Shown here: positions 16,833-25,079 of the stretch, piece after piece
Position numbering within the stretch: position 1 is the first letter of the stretch
How the letters are laid out: every line of letters begins with the position of its first letter
Notes under the pieces: model-generated
The model's input: the letters and a program-made list of their open reading frames with translations, nothing else
Databases searched by the model: none
Told to the model about the DNA's origin: nothing
Origin: Flavobacterium sp. LC2016-23
GTDB lineage: Bacteria > Bacteroidota > Bacteroidia > Flavobacteriales > Flavobacteriaceae
Length of the DNA stretch: 64,000 nt
Assembly: GCF_009674775.1 (NCBI RefSeq)
Contig: NZ_WKKE01000003.1
Location: forward strand, 62,001-126,000
Reading direction: 5' to 3'
Made by a program: the position numbers and the translations under genes

Positions 16833-18467
16833 TTACTTTTCGATCTCTCTCATAGAATCCATTTTCTTATGTGCAAGAAAGCCTGCGACATCTTCAAAAT
16901 GTTCTTTTACACGTTTGTTCCCAAATTCAAAAACTTTAGTCGCTAATCCGTCAAGAAAATCACGATCGTGTGAAACTAAGATCAAAGTTCCGTCAAAATC
17001 ACGCAAAGCATCCTTGATAATATCTTTGGTTTTCATGTCCAGGTGATTGGAAGGCTCATCCAGAATCAACAGGTTCACAGGTTCCAACAACAATTTAATC
17101 ATTGCCAGACGTGTTTTTTCACCACCCGAAAGCACTTTTACTTTTTTGGTAATATCATCACCATGAAACATAAAGGCTCCTAAAATATTTTTAATTTGTG
17201 TTCTTACATCTCCAACCGCAATACCATCAATCGTTTCAAAAATCGTAGCATTCTCATCTAATAAAGCTGCCTGATTCTGAGCAAAATATCCAATTTGTGA
17301 ATTATGACCAATCTCAACACTACCTTCATCAATACCTATTTCTTTCATAATAGCCTTGATCATAGTCGATTTTCCTTCTCCGTTTTTACCCACAAAAGCT
17401 ACTTTCTGGCCTCTTTCGATCACAATATTAGCATCTTTGAACACTACATGATCGCCATATGATTTTGATAAATCTTTTACCACAACAGGATATTGTCCGG
17501 AACGTGCTGCCGGTGGAAATTTCAATTTCAAGGCAGAAGTATCTACTTCATCGACCTGAACAATCACCAGTTTCTCCAACATCTTAACACGGGACTGCAC
17601 GGCATCCGTCTTAGAGAAAGTACCTTTAAAACGATCTATAAAAGCCCTGTTATCCGCAATCATTCTCTGCTGCTCATCATATGCTTTTTGCTGGTGGATA
17701 CGACGGTCTTTTCTCAACTCCAGATAATGGGAATATTTCGCTTTGTAATCGTAAATTCTTCCCATCGTTACTTCAATCGTACGATTGGTAATATTATCTA
17801 CGAATGCCCTGTCGTGCGAAATAACCACAACAGCCTTAGCAGCATTCAAAAGAAAGTCTTCTAACCATTGAATACTTTCGATATCCATGTGATTGGTCGG
17901 CTCATCCAGCAAAATTAAATCCGGTTTTTTCAAAAGGATTTTAGCCAGCTCAATACGCATTCTCCATCCTCCTGAAAACTCAGAAGTCTGACGTGTAAAA
18001 TCTTCACGTTCAAACCCAAGACCTACTAAAATTTTCTCAACTTCAGCTTCATAATTAACTTCTTCGATCGCGTAAAATTTCTCACTTAAATCAGAAACTC
18101 TTTCGATAAGCTTCATATATTCGTCACTTTCGTAATCGGTACGAACGGTTAATTGCTCGTTGATTTCATCTATTTCAGCCTTCATACTGAAAATTTCACC
18201 AAAAGCTTTTGACGCCTCTTCCATTACAGTGGCTCCGTCTGTCGTTAGCAAATGCTGTGGCAGATAAGCGATAACAGCTTCCTTCGGAGCTGAGATATTT
18301 CCGGTAGAAGGTTTACTCTGTCCTGCAATTATTTTTAAAAGTGTCGATTTTCCCGCACCATTCTTACCCATAAGGGCAATTTTATCATTTTCGTTTATAG
18401 CAAAAGAAACATCACTAAAAAGAGTAGTTCCGCCAAACTGAACTGAAATATCGTTAACTGTAATCAT
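16833..18467 (-). CDS. ABC-F family ATPase (ribosome-associated)
   Basis: 544 residues with two ABC domains and no membrane segment. Walker A motifs GKNGAGKST (near residue 38) and GKNGEGKST (near residue 360), signatures SGGWRMR and SGGEKTR, and Walker B motifs LILLDEPTNHMD and LLILDEPSNHLD are all intact. The inter-domain linker (about residues 240-315, rich in charged helix) is the P-site tRNA interaction motif typical of ABC-F. Such proteins bind the ribosomal E site and modulate stalled or antibiotic-bound ribosomes. Which subfamily (EttA, Uup, YbiT or resistance type) cannot be fixed without alignment; housekeeping is likelier as no resistance context is present. Confidence 0.94.
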   Translation of the reverse strand: MITVNDISVQFGGTTLFSDVSFAINENDKIALMGKNGAGKSTLLKIIAGQSKPSTGNISAPKEAVIAYLPQHLLTTDGATVMEEASKAFGEIFSMKAEIDEINEQLTVRTDYESDEYMKLIERVSDLSEKFYAIEEVNYEAEVEKILVGLGFEREDFTRQTSEFSGGWRMRIELAKILLKKPDLILLDEPTNHMDIESIQWLEDFLLNAAKAVVVISHDRAFVDNITNRTIEVTMGRIYDYKAKYSHYLELRKDRRIHQQKAYDEQQRMIADNRAFIDRFKGTFSKTDAVQSRVKMLEKLVIVQVDEVDTSALKLKFPPAARSGQYPVVVKDLSKSYGDHVVFKDANIVIERGQKVAFVGKNGEGKSTMIKAIMKEIGIDEGSVEIGHNSQIGYFAQNQAALLDENATIFETIDGIAVGDVRTQIKNILGAFMFHGDDITKKVKVLSGGEKTRLAMIKLLLEPVNLLILDEPSNHLDMKTKDIIKDALRDFDGTLILVSHDRDFLDGLATKVFEFGNKRVKEHFEDVAGFLAHKKMDSMREIEK

Positions 18468-18616
18468 TTAAATTTTTAGATTTTTAGACTGCTTAGATTT
18501 TTAGATCTTTCAGCTGGTATTTTTTGAAAGCGCAAAGATAGATTAATTAGATAATTAGGCAATTTGAAAATTAGATAATTTTGAAGGTGTGTTAATTAGA
18601 TACTTTTTAGAACGCA

Positions 18617-18649
18617 AAACCCGACAGGTTTAAAAAACCTGTCGGGTTT
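18617..18649. repeat. Palindromic repeat, copy 1
   Basis: A perfect 15-bp inverted repeat AAACCCGACAGGTTT / AAACCTGTCGGGTTT with loop AAA. It is nearly identical to the copy at 18745. Confidence 0.85.
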
Positions 18650-18744
18650 GCTGCGATTAGAGAATGTGCCAATTAGAAAATTAGATAATTAGATAATTTT
18701 GAAAATTTGTCAATTGGATACTTTTAAAAATATTATAACAAACA

Positions 18745-18776
18745 AAACCCGACAGGTTTTTTAAACCTGTCGGGTT
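18745..18776. repeat. Palindromic repeat, copy 2
   Basis: The same AACCCGACAGGTTT / AAACCTGTCGGGTT arms (14 bp) with loop TTT. On the minus strand it is followed by a T-rich stretch, so it may terminate the glmU-like transcript. Confidence 0.85.
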
Positions 18777-18822
18777 ACAAAAAATTATCTAATTATCAAA
18801 TTGACTAATTATCTAATTACTT

Positions 18823-19998
18823 TTAATCCTTTCTCCACTTTTTGGTTTCCTCAAAAACGTGTTCGAGGATAGCTGATTCTGTTTCATCAAATTCGATGTT
18901 TCTTCTGCCCATGACCAGTTTCGCTGTTTCAAACGCTTTTTTGGTCACATAAGTTGTAAATCCTGCTGCGCCGCCCCATGAAAAACTCGGAACAAAATTG
19001 CGGGGAAATCCACTGCCAAAAATATTGGCACTTACACCCACAACAGTTCCGGTATTAAACATGGTATTGATTCCGCATTTACTGTGGTCTCCCATCATCA
19101 AACCACAAAACTGAAGCCCGGTTTTTGCAAAACCTTCTGTTTCGTAGCTCCATAATTTCACTTCTTCGTAATTGTTTTTCAGGTTTGAATTGTTAGAATC
19201 TGCTCCAATGTTGCACCATTCCCCTAAAACCGAATCTCCTAAAAATCCGTCATGCCCTTTGTTTGAGTTTGCAAAAAGAACTGAATTTTTAACCTCTCCC
19301 CCTATTCTTGATCCAACACCCACTGTTGTGGCACCGTAAATTTTAGCATTTAGTTTTACCTGTGCATTTTCGCATAATGCAAAAGGACCGCGAATTACCG
19401 TACCCTCCATTATCTCCGAATTCTTACCTATATAAATAGGACCCACTGAAGCGTTTAAAGTGACAAACTCTAATTTTGCTCCTTCTTCTATAAATATATT
19501 TTCGGGTGCAATGGTATTGACACTTTTCGGAATTGGCTGAGATTTTCTGCCTTCGGTCAGGTAGTTGAAATCTTCTCGAATGGCAGCATCATTTTTAGAA
19601 AAAATATCCCATGTATGTTCAACCGTCAGGCAATCTCCGTTGTATTGAATAATTTCATATGAATCGAAATCAACTTCTTCCTGGTTCTCCGTTGTAAAAA
19701 AAGCGATTACATCTTCTCCTTTAAAAATGGCCTGATTTTCCTTTAAATCAGAAACCATTTCAGCAAGCGTATCATTTGGCAAATACGCCGCATTGATCAT
19801 CACATTTTCTTCCATTTCCACCATTGGAAATTTCGCAGATAAATAATCTTCAGTAATCGTGGTTATCGTGGAGCCTAAGCGTGTTTCCCATTTTTGGCGA
19901 ATCGTCATAATTCCGATTAGGATATCAGCTACAGGTCTTGTAAAAGTAAAAGGGAGCAAAGCATTCCGGACGGGACCGTCAAATAGAATGTAATTCAT
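18823..19998 (-). CDS. GlmU-like sugar nucleotidyltransferase / left-handed beta-helix protein
   Basis: 391 residues. The N-terminal half starts MNYILFDGPVRNALLPFTFTR, typical of the Bacteroidota alternative GlmU family (putative UDP-GlcNAc diphosphorylase / glucosamine-1-phosphate N-acetyltransferase). The C-terminal half is a hexapeptide-repeat beta helix (VGPIYIGKNSEIMEGTVIRG, AKIYGATTVGVGSRIGGEV, GEWCNIGADSNNSNLKNNY). It probably makes UDP-sugar precursors for the wall or polysaccharides. It lacks the classic LAAGxGTRM start of E. coli GlmU, so the exact activity is inferred. The L31 gene is upstream on the same strand but separated by a terminator. Confidence 0.85.
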   Translation of the reverse strand: MNYILFDGPVRNALLPFTFTRPVADILIGIMTIRQKWETRLGSTITTITEDYLSAKFPMVEMEENVMINAAYLPNDTLAEMVSDLKENQAIFKGEDVIAFFTTENQEEVDFDSYEIIQYNGDCLTVEHTWDIFSKNDAAIREDFNYLTEGRKSQPIPKSVNTIAPENIFIEEGAKLEFVTLNASVGPIYIGKNSEIMEGTVIRGPFALCENAQVKLNAKIYGATTVGVGSRIGGEVKNSVLFANSNKGHDGFLGDSVLGEWCNIGADSNNSNLKNNYEEVKLWSYETEGFAKTGLQFCGLMMGDHSKCGINTMFNTGTVVGVSANIFGSGFPRNFVPSFSWGGAAGFTTYVTKKAFETAKLVMGRRNIEFDETESAILEHVFEETKKWRKD

Positions 19999-20116
19999 AA
20001 AATTAATATTTGTTAAAATTTCGAGTTGGTTACCTGGTTCAAAGTTACAAATATTTTATTTGCATCATTAAACATGTATCAGACCAAATCAATTTTCGAT
20101 CAGAAAATTCCATAAA

Positions 20117-20143
20117 AAAAGCCTTCCAATTTGGAAGGCTTTT
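20117..20143. terminator. Terminator between rpmE2 and the glmU-like gene
   Basis: A GCCTTCC / GGAAGGC stem extended by A/T flanks (arms up to 13 nt) and a small loop, 25 nt after the minus-strand rpmE2 stop. Confidence 0.84.
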
Positions 20144-20167
20144 ATATTTAAAGAAAAACAGCTTTTA

Positions 20168-20419
20168 TTATTTAGCGTGTTTTGCATATTTAGTTTTGAA
20201 TTTATCAATACGTCCTGCAGTATCGATAAGTTTAGATTTACCAGTATAAAAAGGGTGAGATGTTCTTGAAATCTCCATTTTTACAACTGGATACTCAACT
20301 CCGTCAACTTCAATTGTTTCTTTTGTATCTGCAGTAGATTTAGTGATAAAAACATCTTCATTTGACATGTCTTTAAATGCAACTAATCTGTAATTTTCCG
20401 GGTGGATTCCTTTTTTCAT
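20168..20419 (-). CDS. rpmE2: 50S ribosomal protein L31, type B
   Basis: 83 residues beginning [20 protein letters not shown] and containing [20 protein letters not shown], the signature of L31. The zinc-binding CxxC of type A L31 is missing and the length fits the zinc-free type B paralogue. Only this L31 is seen in the window. A promoter (TTG, 18 nt, TAAATTTG on the minus strand) lies at 20536-20564 and a terminator follows, so it is probably a single-gene unit. Confidence 0.97.
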   Translation of the reverse strand: MKKGIHPENYRLVAFKDMSNEDVFITKSTADTKETIEVDGVEYPVVKMEISRTSHPFYTGKSKLIDTAGRIDKFKTKYAKHAK

Positions 20420-20535
20420 CTTTTCTTTTATTTATTGTTTAGAGGATTTTCGTTTTGAAGCTTTTTCATGGTTAGAAAAAGGTGTAAACAAACAATACTC
20501 TTTTTTGTTTAAAAATTTAATTATTTTTGAGTGTG

Positions 20536-20564
20536 CAAATTTACATTTATTTTTTAATAAACAA
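20536..20564 (-). promoter_or_regulatory. Promoter of rpmE2
   Basis: On the minus strand, TTG (20562-20564), an 18-nt spacer and TAAATTTG (20536-20543) lie about 117 nt before the start codon. The long leader could hold regulatory structure. Confidence 0.75.
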
Positions 20565-20636
20565 ATCTTTTAGTCAATATTTTTAATCACAGGTCCATTT
20601 GCGTCAATATTTCTAATATATATCTGACTTTTGCTT

Positions 20637-20663
20637 TTGTATATATGGTAATTGTTATATTTG
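20637..20663 (+). promoter_or_regulatory. Promoter of the DUF4199 operon
   Basis: TATATTTG (20656-20663) with TTG at 20637-20639 (16-nt spacer) or 20631-20633 (22-nt spacer). It overlaps the upstream in-frame TTG at 20652, which rules out that longer start and supports the ATG at 20691. Confidence 0.7.
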
Positions 20664-20690
20664 TGGATTAATTTTAAAACATATAGAAAT

Positions 20691-21221
20691 ATGATCAATG
20701 AAGTTATAAAAAAAAATGGGATTACTTTTGGTGTAATGATCGGAATTGCATCGGCATTAGTTACTGCTACTATATATGCTATTGATTTAAATTTATTCAC
20801 TTCATGGTGGATGGGACTTATCGGTATTGCCATTAGTCTGACGCTGTCAATCATTTTACTTTCTAAAACAAAGAGAGAACTAAATGGTATTTTTCCTTTT
20901 AAAGAAGCCTTTACTACTTATTTTATTGCTGCCGTGATCGGAATCCTGATTTCTACTTTTTTTAATATTATCCTTTTTAATGTTATCGATCCCGGTGCAA
21001 AAGACACTTTAAGCGAATTAATTATTAAATATACGGTAGGAATGATGCAGAAATTCGGAACACCGGCATCCGCTATTAACGAAACTATTGCTAAAATGAA
21101 ACTAAGCAATCCGTATTCTACTATTGAATTACTAAAAGGATCTGTTTTCGCGATAGTGGTGAGCTCTATTTTCGGATTGATTTTCGCAGCATTTTTTAAA
21201 AGCAAAACTACACAAGAATAA
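20691..21221 (+). CDS. DUF4199 domain-containing membrane protein
   Basis: 176 residues starting MINEVIKKNGITFGVMIGIAS. There are about four transmembrane helices (residues ~12-33, ~38-58, ~72-97 and ~148-168), matching DUF4199. Start at 20691 because the promoter's -7 element overlaps the longer frame. The family is found mainly in Bacteroidota, where it is commonly located, as here, right before a glycosyltransferase (7-nt gap). A joint role in lipid-carrier or envelope glycan processing is plausible but unproven. Confidence 0.86.
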   Translation: MINEVIKKNGITFGVMIGIASALVTATIYAIDLNLFTSWWMGLIGIAISLTLSIILLSKTKRELNGIFPFKEAFTTYFIAAVIGILISTFFNIILFNVIDPGAKDTLSELIIKYTVGMMQKFGTPASAINETIAKMKLSNPYSTIELLKGSVFAIVVSSIFGLIFAAFFKSKTTQE

Positions 21222-21228
21222 AAAATAA

Positions 21229-22185
21229 ATGAATTTATCTATACTTATACCGCTTCTTAATGAAGAGGAATCACTTCAAGAACTCTATTCCTGGATTATT
21301 AAAGTGATGCAATCTAACAATTACTCTTATGAAATCATTTTTGTGGATGATGGAAGTACAGATGATTCTTGGAATATTATTGAAAGCTTTTCAAACGAAA
21401 ACCCGAATGTAAAGGGAATTCGTTTCATGAAAAATTTTGGAAAATCACAAGCTTTACACGCTGGTTTTGCAAAAGCAAAAGGAGATGTGATCATTACGAT
21501 GGACGCGGATTTACAGGACAGTCCTGATGAGATTCCGGGTTTATACCAAATGATTACCGCCGAAAAATTTGACCTGGTTTCAGGCTGGAAAAAGAAGCGT
21601 TATGATTCTGTTGTAGCGAAAAATCTTCCTTCCAAATTATTCAACTGGGCGGCAAGAAAAACTTCGGGCGTTGAACTGAATGATTTCAACTGCGGATTAA
21701 AGGCTTATAAAAATACAGTAGTAAAAAACATAGAAGTTTCGGGCGAGATGCACCGTTACATTCCGGTTTTGGCAAAAAATGCAGGTTTTAATAAAATTGG
21801 CGAAAAGGTGGTAATTCACCAGGCCCGCAAATATGGTGAAACCAAATTTGGAATGGAGCGTTTTATCAACGGTTTCCTTGATTTGATTACCATTTGGTTT
21901 TTATCCCGATTCGGAAAAAGACCGATGCACTTATTTGGTGCAATGGGCTCCTTAATGTTTGTTATCGGATTTTTACTGGCGGGTTATATTGGCATTTCGA
22001 AATTGTATCATATGTACAACGGAATGAGATACAGCTTAATAACCAGTAATCCCTGGTTTTTTATTGCTTTAACTACAATGATCCTCGGAACTCAATTATT
22101 TCTGGCCGGTTTTCTTGGTGAAATTATCCTGAGAACAAAAAGTAACGAAGCACGTTATAAAGTCGCCCGAGAGGTTAATTTTTAA
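21229..22185 (+). CDS. GT2 polyprenyl-phosphate glycosyltransferase (DPM1/GtrB-like)
   Basis: 318 residues. The GT2 domain (residues ~3-225) has LNEEESLQELY, IFVDDGSTDDS and the DxD-type DADLQDSPDEIP, plus the NFGKSQALHAGFAKAKGD motif. Two C-terminal transmembrane helices (~233-257 and ~272-296) anchor it to the inner membrane. This layout is that of enzymes loading a sugar onto undecaprenyl phosphate for transfer outside. It follows the DUF4199 gene by 7 nt. The downstream phosphoglucomutase gene may supply activated sugar. The sugar and acceptor pathway are unknown. Confidence 0.92.
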   Translation: MNLSILIPLLNEEESLQELYSWIIKVMQSNNYSYEIIFVDDGSTDDSWNIIESFSNENPNVKGIRFMKNFGKSQALHAGFAKAKGDVIITMDADLQDSPDEIPGLYQMITAEKFDLVSGWKKKRYDSVVAKNLPSKLFNWAARKTSGVELNDFNCGLKAYKNTVVKNIEVSGEMHRYIPVLAKNAGFNKIGEKVVIHQARKYGETKFGMERFINGFLDLITIWFLSRFGKRPMHLFGAMGSLMFVIGFLLAGYIGISKLYHMYNGMRYSLITSNPWFFIALTTMILGTQLFLAGFLGEIILRTKSNEARYKVAREVNF

Positions 22186-22190
22186 CGTGA

Positions 22191-22273
22191 AGCCCCAGCC
22201 CTGATGGGAGTGGCATCCTTTTTCTGGCTTCTTTAGCCAGGAAAAGATACAACGGACAGCAGGAATAGCTCCC
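22191..22273 (+). ncRNA. Conserved structured intergenic element, possibly Flavo-1-like
   Basis: The 119-base gap between the glycosyltransferase and pgm genes holds an element beginning AGCCCCAGCCCTGATGGGAG and ending GACAGCAGGAATAGCTCC. It has a central 12-bp hairpin (22218-22229 with 22235-22246, one G-U pair, loop TCTTT). I recognise AGCCCTGATxGxAGxGGxATCC ... GGAxAGCxGGAxTAGCTCC as a very common intergenic element in Flavobacteria. It may correspond to the Flavo-1 RNA motif, but that identity is from memory. It could be a structured RNA in the leader of pgm or a mobile repeat. Confidence 0.55.
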
Positions 22274-22304
22274 GAAAATTAGTATTAAATATAAAAATAT
22301 ACGA

Positions 22305-24035
22305 ATGATGAATATAGCACCTAATATTTTGAATGCTGTAAACGAATGGCTGACGCCTGCATTTGATAACGAAACACAAGCAGCTGTTAAGGAATTAATG
22401 ACTACTTCACCAAAGGAACTTGAAGAAAGTTTTTATAAAAACCTGGAATTTGGTACTGGCGGAATGCGTGGCGTTATGGGTGTTGGAAACAACCGAATTA
22501 ACAAATATACCCTTGGGAAAAACACACAGGGTCTTTCGGATTATATGCATCAGGTTTTTCCAAATCAGCCTTTAAAAGTTGTCATTGCTTATGACTGTCG
22601 TCACAATAGTAATACGCTGGCTAAGGTGGTTGCCGACGTTTTCTCTGCAAACGGGATTCAGGTCTATCTATTTTCAGATTTACGACCAACTCCTGAATTA
22701 TCTTTTGCCCTTAAATACTTAGGCTGCCAATGCGGAATCGTACTTACGGCTTCTCATAACCCGCCGGAATACAACGGATACAAAGTATACTGGGAAGACG
22801 GCGGACAAATTGTTCCTCCGCAAGATGCTGAAATCATTGCCGTAATCGAAAACCTGGATTATGATAAAATTAAATTTCAGGCCAACGAAAAACTGATTCA
22901 GTATATTGATACCGAAATCGACAAAGCTTTCGTAAAATCCTCTATTGAAAATGCAAGTTTTAACACGCCGTCTGAAGCAAAAGACAAGCTGCAGATTGTT
23001 TTCACCTCTTTGCACGGGACTTCTATAAAATCTATTCCGGATACTTTATCTCAGGCTGGTTATAAAAATGTACACATCGTTCCTGAGCAAGCTGTTCCGG
23101 ACGGAAATTTCCCAACGGTAAAATCTCCAAATCCGGAAGAACCGGAAGCACTGACCATGGCTTTGGCTTTGGCAGAAAAAACCAATTCTGACATTGTAGT
23201 GGGAACTGACCCCGACTGTGACCGTTTAGGGGTTGCAGTACGAAACAATGACGGTAAAATGATTTTACTTAACGGAAATCAGACGATGGTTTTGATGACT
23301 TCTTTCTTATTGAAACAATGGAAAAAAGCCGGAAAAATTAATGGAAAACAATTCGTTGGCTCTACCATTGTTTCTACTCCGATGATGATGGAATTGGCCA
23401 CAAGCTATGGCGTAGAATGCAAGGTCGGCCTTACCGGTTTTAAATGGATTGCCAAAATGATCAAGGACTTCCCTGAACTTCAGTTTATCGGAGGTGGCGA
23501 AGAAAGCTTTGGTTTTATGGTGGGCGATGCTGTAAGAGATAAAGATGCTGTTGCTGCTACCCTATTGATCTGTGAAGTTGCCGCTCAGGCAAAAGCGGCC
23601 GGAAGTTCTGTTTACAAAGAACTTTTACAGCTTTATGTTGAAAATGGTTTCTACAAGGAATTCCTGGTATCCTTAACCAAAAAAGGAATGGAAGGTTTGG
23701 AAGAAATCAACCAGATGATGGTTAATTTACGCCAAAATCCTTTAAAAGAAATCAGCGGTCAGCGTGTCATTATGGTGGAAGATTATCAGTCATCGATTGC
23801 TCTAAATCTTTTATCGGGTGAAGAAACTGTCATGGACATCCCAAAATCGAATGTATTGATTTATTACACCGAAGACGGCTCTAAAATCTGCGCAAGACCA
23901 AGCGGAACGGAGCCAAAAATCAAATTCTACATCAGTGTAAATGCTGAATTAGAATCGGTTCAGGATTTTGATGCAGCGGAAAGTTTCTTAGACGAAAAAA
24001 TACAAAATATCATTGCAGGAATGCAATTGCAATAA
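22305..24035 (+). CDS. Phosphoglucomutase / phosphomannomutase
   Basis: 576 residues, the length of the alpha-D-phosphohexomutase family. Catalytic motifs are intact: TASHNPPEYNG (phosphoserine) near residue 148, GTDPDCDRLGV (Mg ligands) near 305, GGGEESFGF (sugar binding) near 397, and RPSGTEPKIKFY (phosphate binding) near 540. It interconverts hexose-1- and hexose-6-phosphates for glycogen, wall and polysaccharide precursors. Start at 22305 (ATGATG; the second ATG is 3 nt on). The DUF1016 gene follows 6 nt after the stop. Confidence 0.95.
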   Translation: MMNIAPNILNAVNEWLTPAFDNETQAAVKELMTTSPKELEESFYKNLEFGTGGMRGVMGVGNNRINKYTLGKNTQGLSDYMHQVFPNQPLKVVIAYDCRHNSNTLAKVVADVFSANGIQVYLFSDLRPTPELSFALKYLGCQCGIVLTASHNPPEYNGYKVYWEDGGQIVPPQDAEIIAVIENLDYDKIKFQANEKLIQYIDTEIDKAFVKSSIENASFNTPSEAKDKLQIVFTSLHGTSIKSIPDTLSQAGYKNVHIVPEQAVPDGNFPTVKSPNPEEPEALTMALALAEKTNSDIVVGTDPDCDRLGVAVRNNDGKMILLNGNQTMVLMTSFLLKQWKKAGKINGKQFVGSTIVSTPMMMELATSYGVECKVGLTGFKWIAKMIKDFPELQFIGGGEESFGFMVGDAVRDKDAVAATLLICEVAAQAKAAGSSVYKELLQLYVENGFYKEFLVSLTKKGMEGLEEINQMMVNLRQNPLKEISGQRVIMVEDYQSSIALNLLSGEETVMDIPKSNVLIYYTEDGSKICARPSGTEPKIKFYISVNAELESVQDFDAAESFLDEKIQNIIAGMQLQ

Positions 24036-24041
24036 TAAATA

Positions 24042-25079
24042 ATGAGTGATAAACCTGAAGCAAATAATCAGCCTGAACTATTAAATTCGATTATAGGATT
24101 AATAGATCAGACGCGTCATTTTGTTGCCAAAACGGTAAATCAGGAATTAACTCTTTTGTATTGGAAAATAGGAAAAACGATCAATGAGGAAATCTTAAAA
24201 AATGATCGGGCTGATTACGGGAAGAAACTTATAAAAAATTTAAGCGAAGAGCTGTCCAATAGATACGGAAGCGGATTTAACAAAAGAAACCTCCACAGTT
24301 TCATCAAGTTAAACTCTATTATTCAAGACATTACAATTGTGCACACAGTGTGTGCACAATTGAGTTGGTCTCATATTAGAACTTTAATTTATATTGAGAA
24401 TAATATAAAACGTGAATTCTATGTTCAAATGAGTATTCATGAAAGATGGAGCGTAAGAACTTTACAAGAACGTATTGACAGCATGCTTTTTGAAAGAACT
24501 GCAATCAGCAAAAAGCCCGAAGAAACCATAATTAATGATCTTGAGTTATTAAAAACCGAAAAACAAATTAGTCCTGATTTAATTTTTCGGGATCCTTATT
24601 TTTTAGATTTCTTAGGTCTTCATAACAGTTATTCTGAGAAGGATCTGGAAAGCTCTATTTTAGCTCAATTACAAAATTTCATTACTGAAATGGGCAGCGA
24701 ATTTGCTTTTCTTGCACGTCAAAAAAGAATTACAATTGATGACGAGGATTTTTACATCGATTTACTTTTTTATCATCGCGGTCTTAGAAGATTGGTTGCT
24801 ATTGACTTAAAATTAGGAAAGTTTAAAGCCGGATACAAAGGTCAAATGGAGCTTTATTTACGTTGGTTAGAGAAAAACGAACAAAAAGAAGGTGAATACA
24901 AACCAATTGGATTAATTTTGTGTAGTGAAAAATCCCCTGAACAAATAAATTATTTAATGCTTGACAATGACGAACAGATCAAAGTCTCTGCTTATTTAAC
25001 CCAATTACCAGAAAAAAAATTATTGCTAGAAAAACTGGAAAAAGCCATTGCTATAGCAGAAAACAATATTTATAAATAA
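24042..25079 (+). CDS. DUF1016 / YhcG-type PD-(D/E)XK nuclease-domain protein
   Basis: 345 residues. The N-terminal half (residues ~10-170) is helical, with the YhcG pattern LYWKIGKTI, NLHSFIKL and QLSWSHIRTLI. The C-terminal half is the nuclease fold with DEDFYIDLLFYHRGLRRLVAIDLK, supplying the D ... DxK catalytic set, and GKFKAGYKGQMELYL. Homologues are scattered, often near restriction-modification or mobile regions. It is placed between pgm (6 nt upstream) and an ABC exporter (start is the base after its stop), as if inserted without breaking the operon. The coding sequence contains a 29-bp inverted repeat at 24334-24362. Biological role uncertain. Confidence 0.88.
   Translation: MSDKPEANNQPELLNSIIGLIDQTRHFVAKTVNQELTLLYWKIGKTINEEILKNDRADYGKKLIKNLSEELSNRYGSGFNKRNLHSFIKLNSIIQDITIVHTVCAQLSWSHIRTLIYIENNIKREFYVQMSIHERWSVRTLQERIDSMLFERTAISKKPEETIINDLELLKTEKQISPDLIFRDPYFLDFLGLHNSYSEKDLESSILAQLQNFITEMGSEFAFLARQKRITIDDEDFYIDLLFYHRGLRRLVAIDLKLGKFKAGYKGQMELYLRWLEKNEQKEGEYKPIGLILCSEKSPEQINYLMLDNDEQIKVSAYLTQLPEKKLLLEKLEKAIAIAENNIYK
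24334..24362. repeat. Perfect inverted repeat inside the DUF1016 gene
   Basis: 13-bp arms CAATTGTGCACAC and GTGTGCACAATTG around loop AGT. It encodes residues of the variable stretch just before QLSWSH. The frame is kept. Confidence 0.85.

Larger units (their letters stand above)
18468..18822. repeat. Repeat-rich intergenic region with two near-identical palindromes
   Basis: 355 bases without a gene. It carries two copies of an ACCCGACAGGTTT-type hairpin (18617-18649 and 18745-18776), surrounded by AT-rich words such as ATTAGATAATT on the left and their complements (AATTATCTAATT) on the right, so the whole block is roughly an inverted repeat. It resembles REP/BIME-like elements. It lies downstream of the glmU-like gene and upstream of the ABC-F gene, so it may also end transcription of the former. 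Confidence 0.72.

Noticed and set aside
20652..20690. Longer TTG start for the DUF4199 protein
   Set aside because: The codon overlaps the TATATTTG promoter element, and the added residues are not typical of the family.
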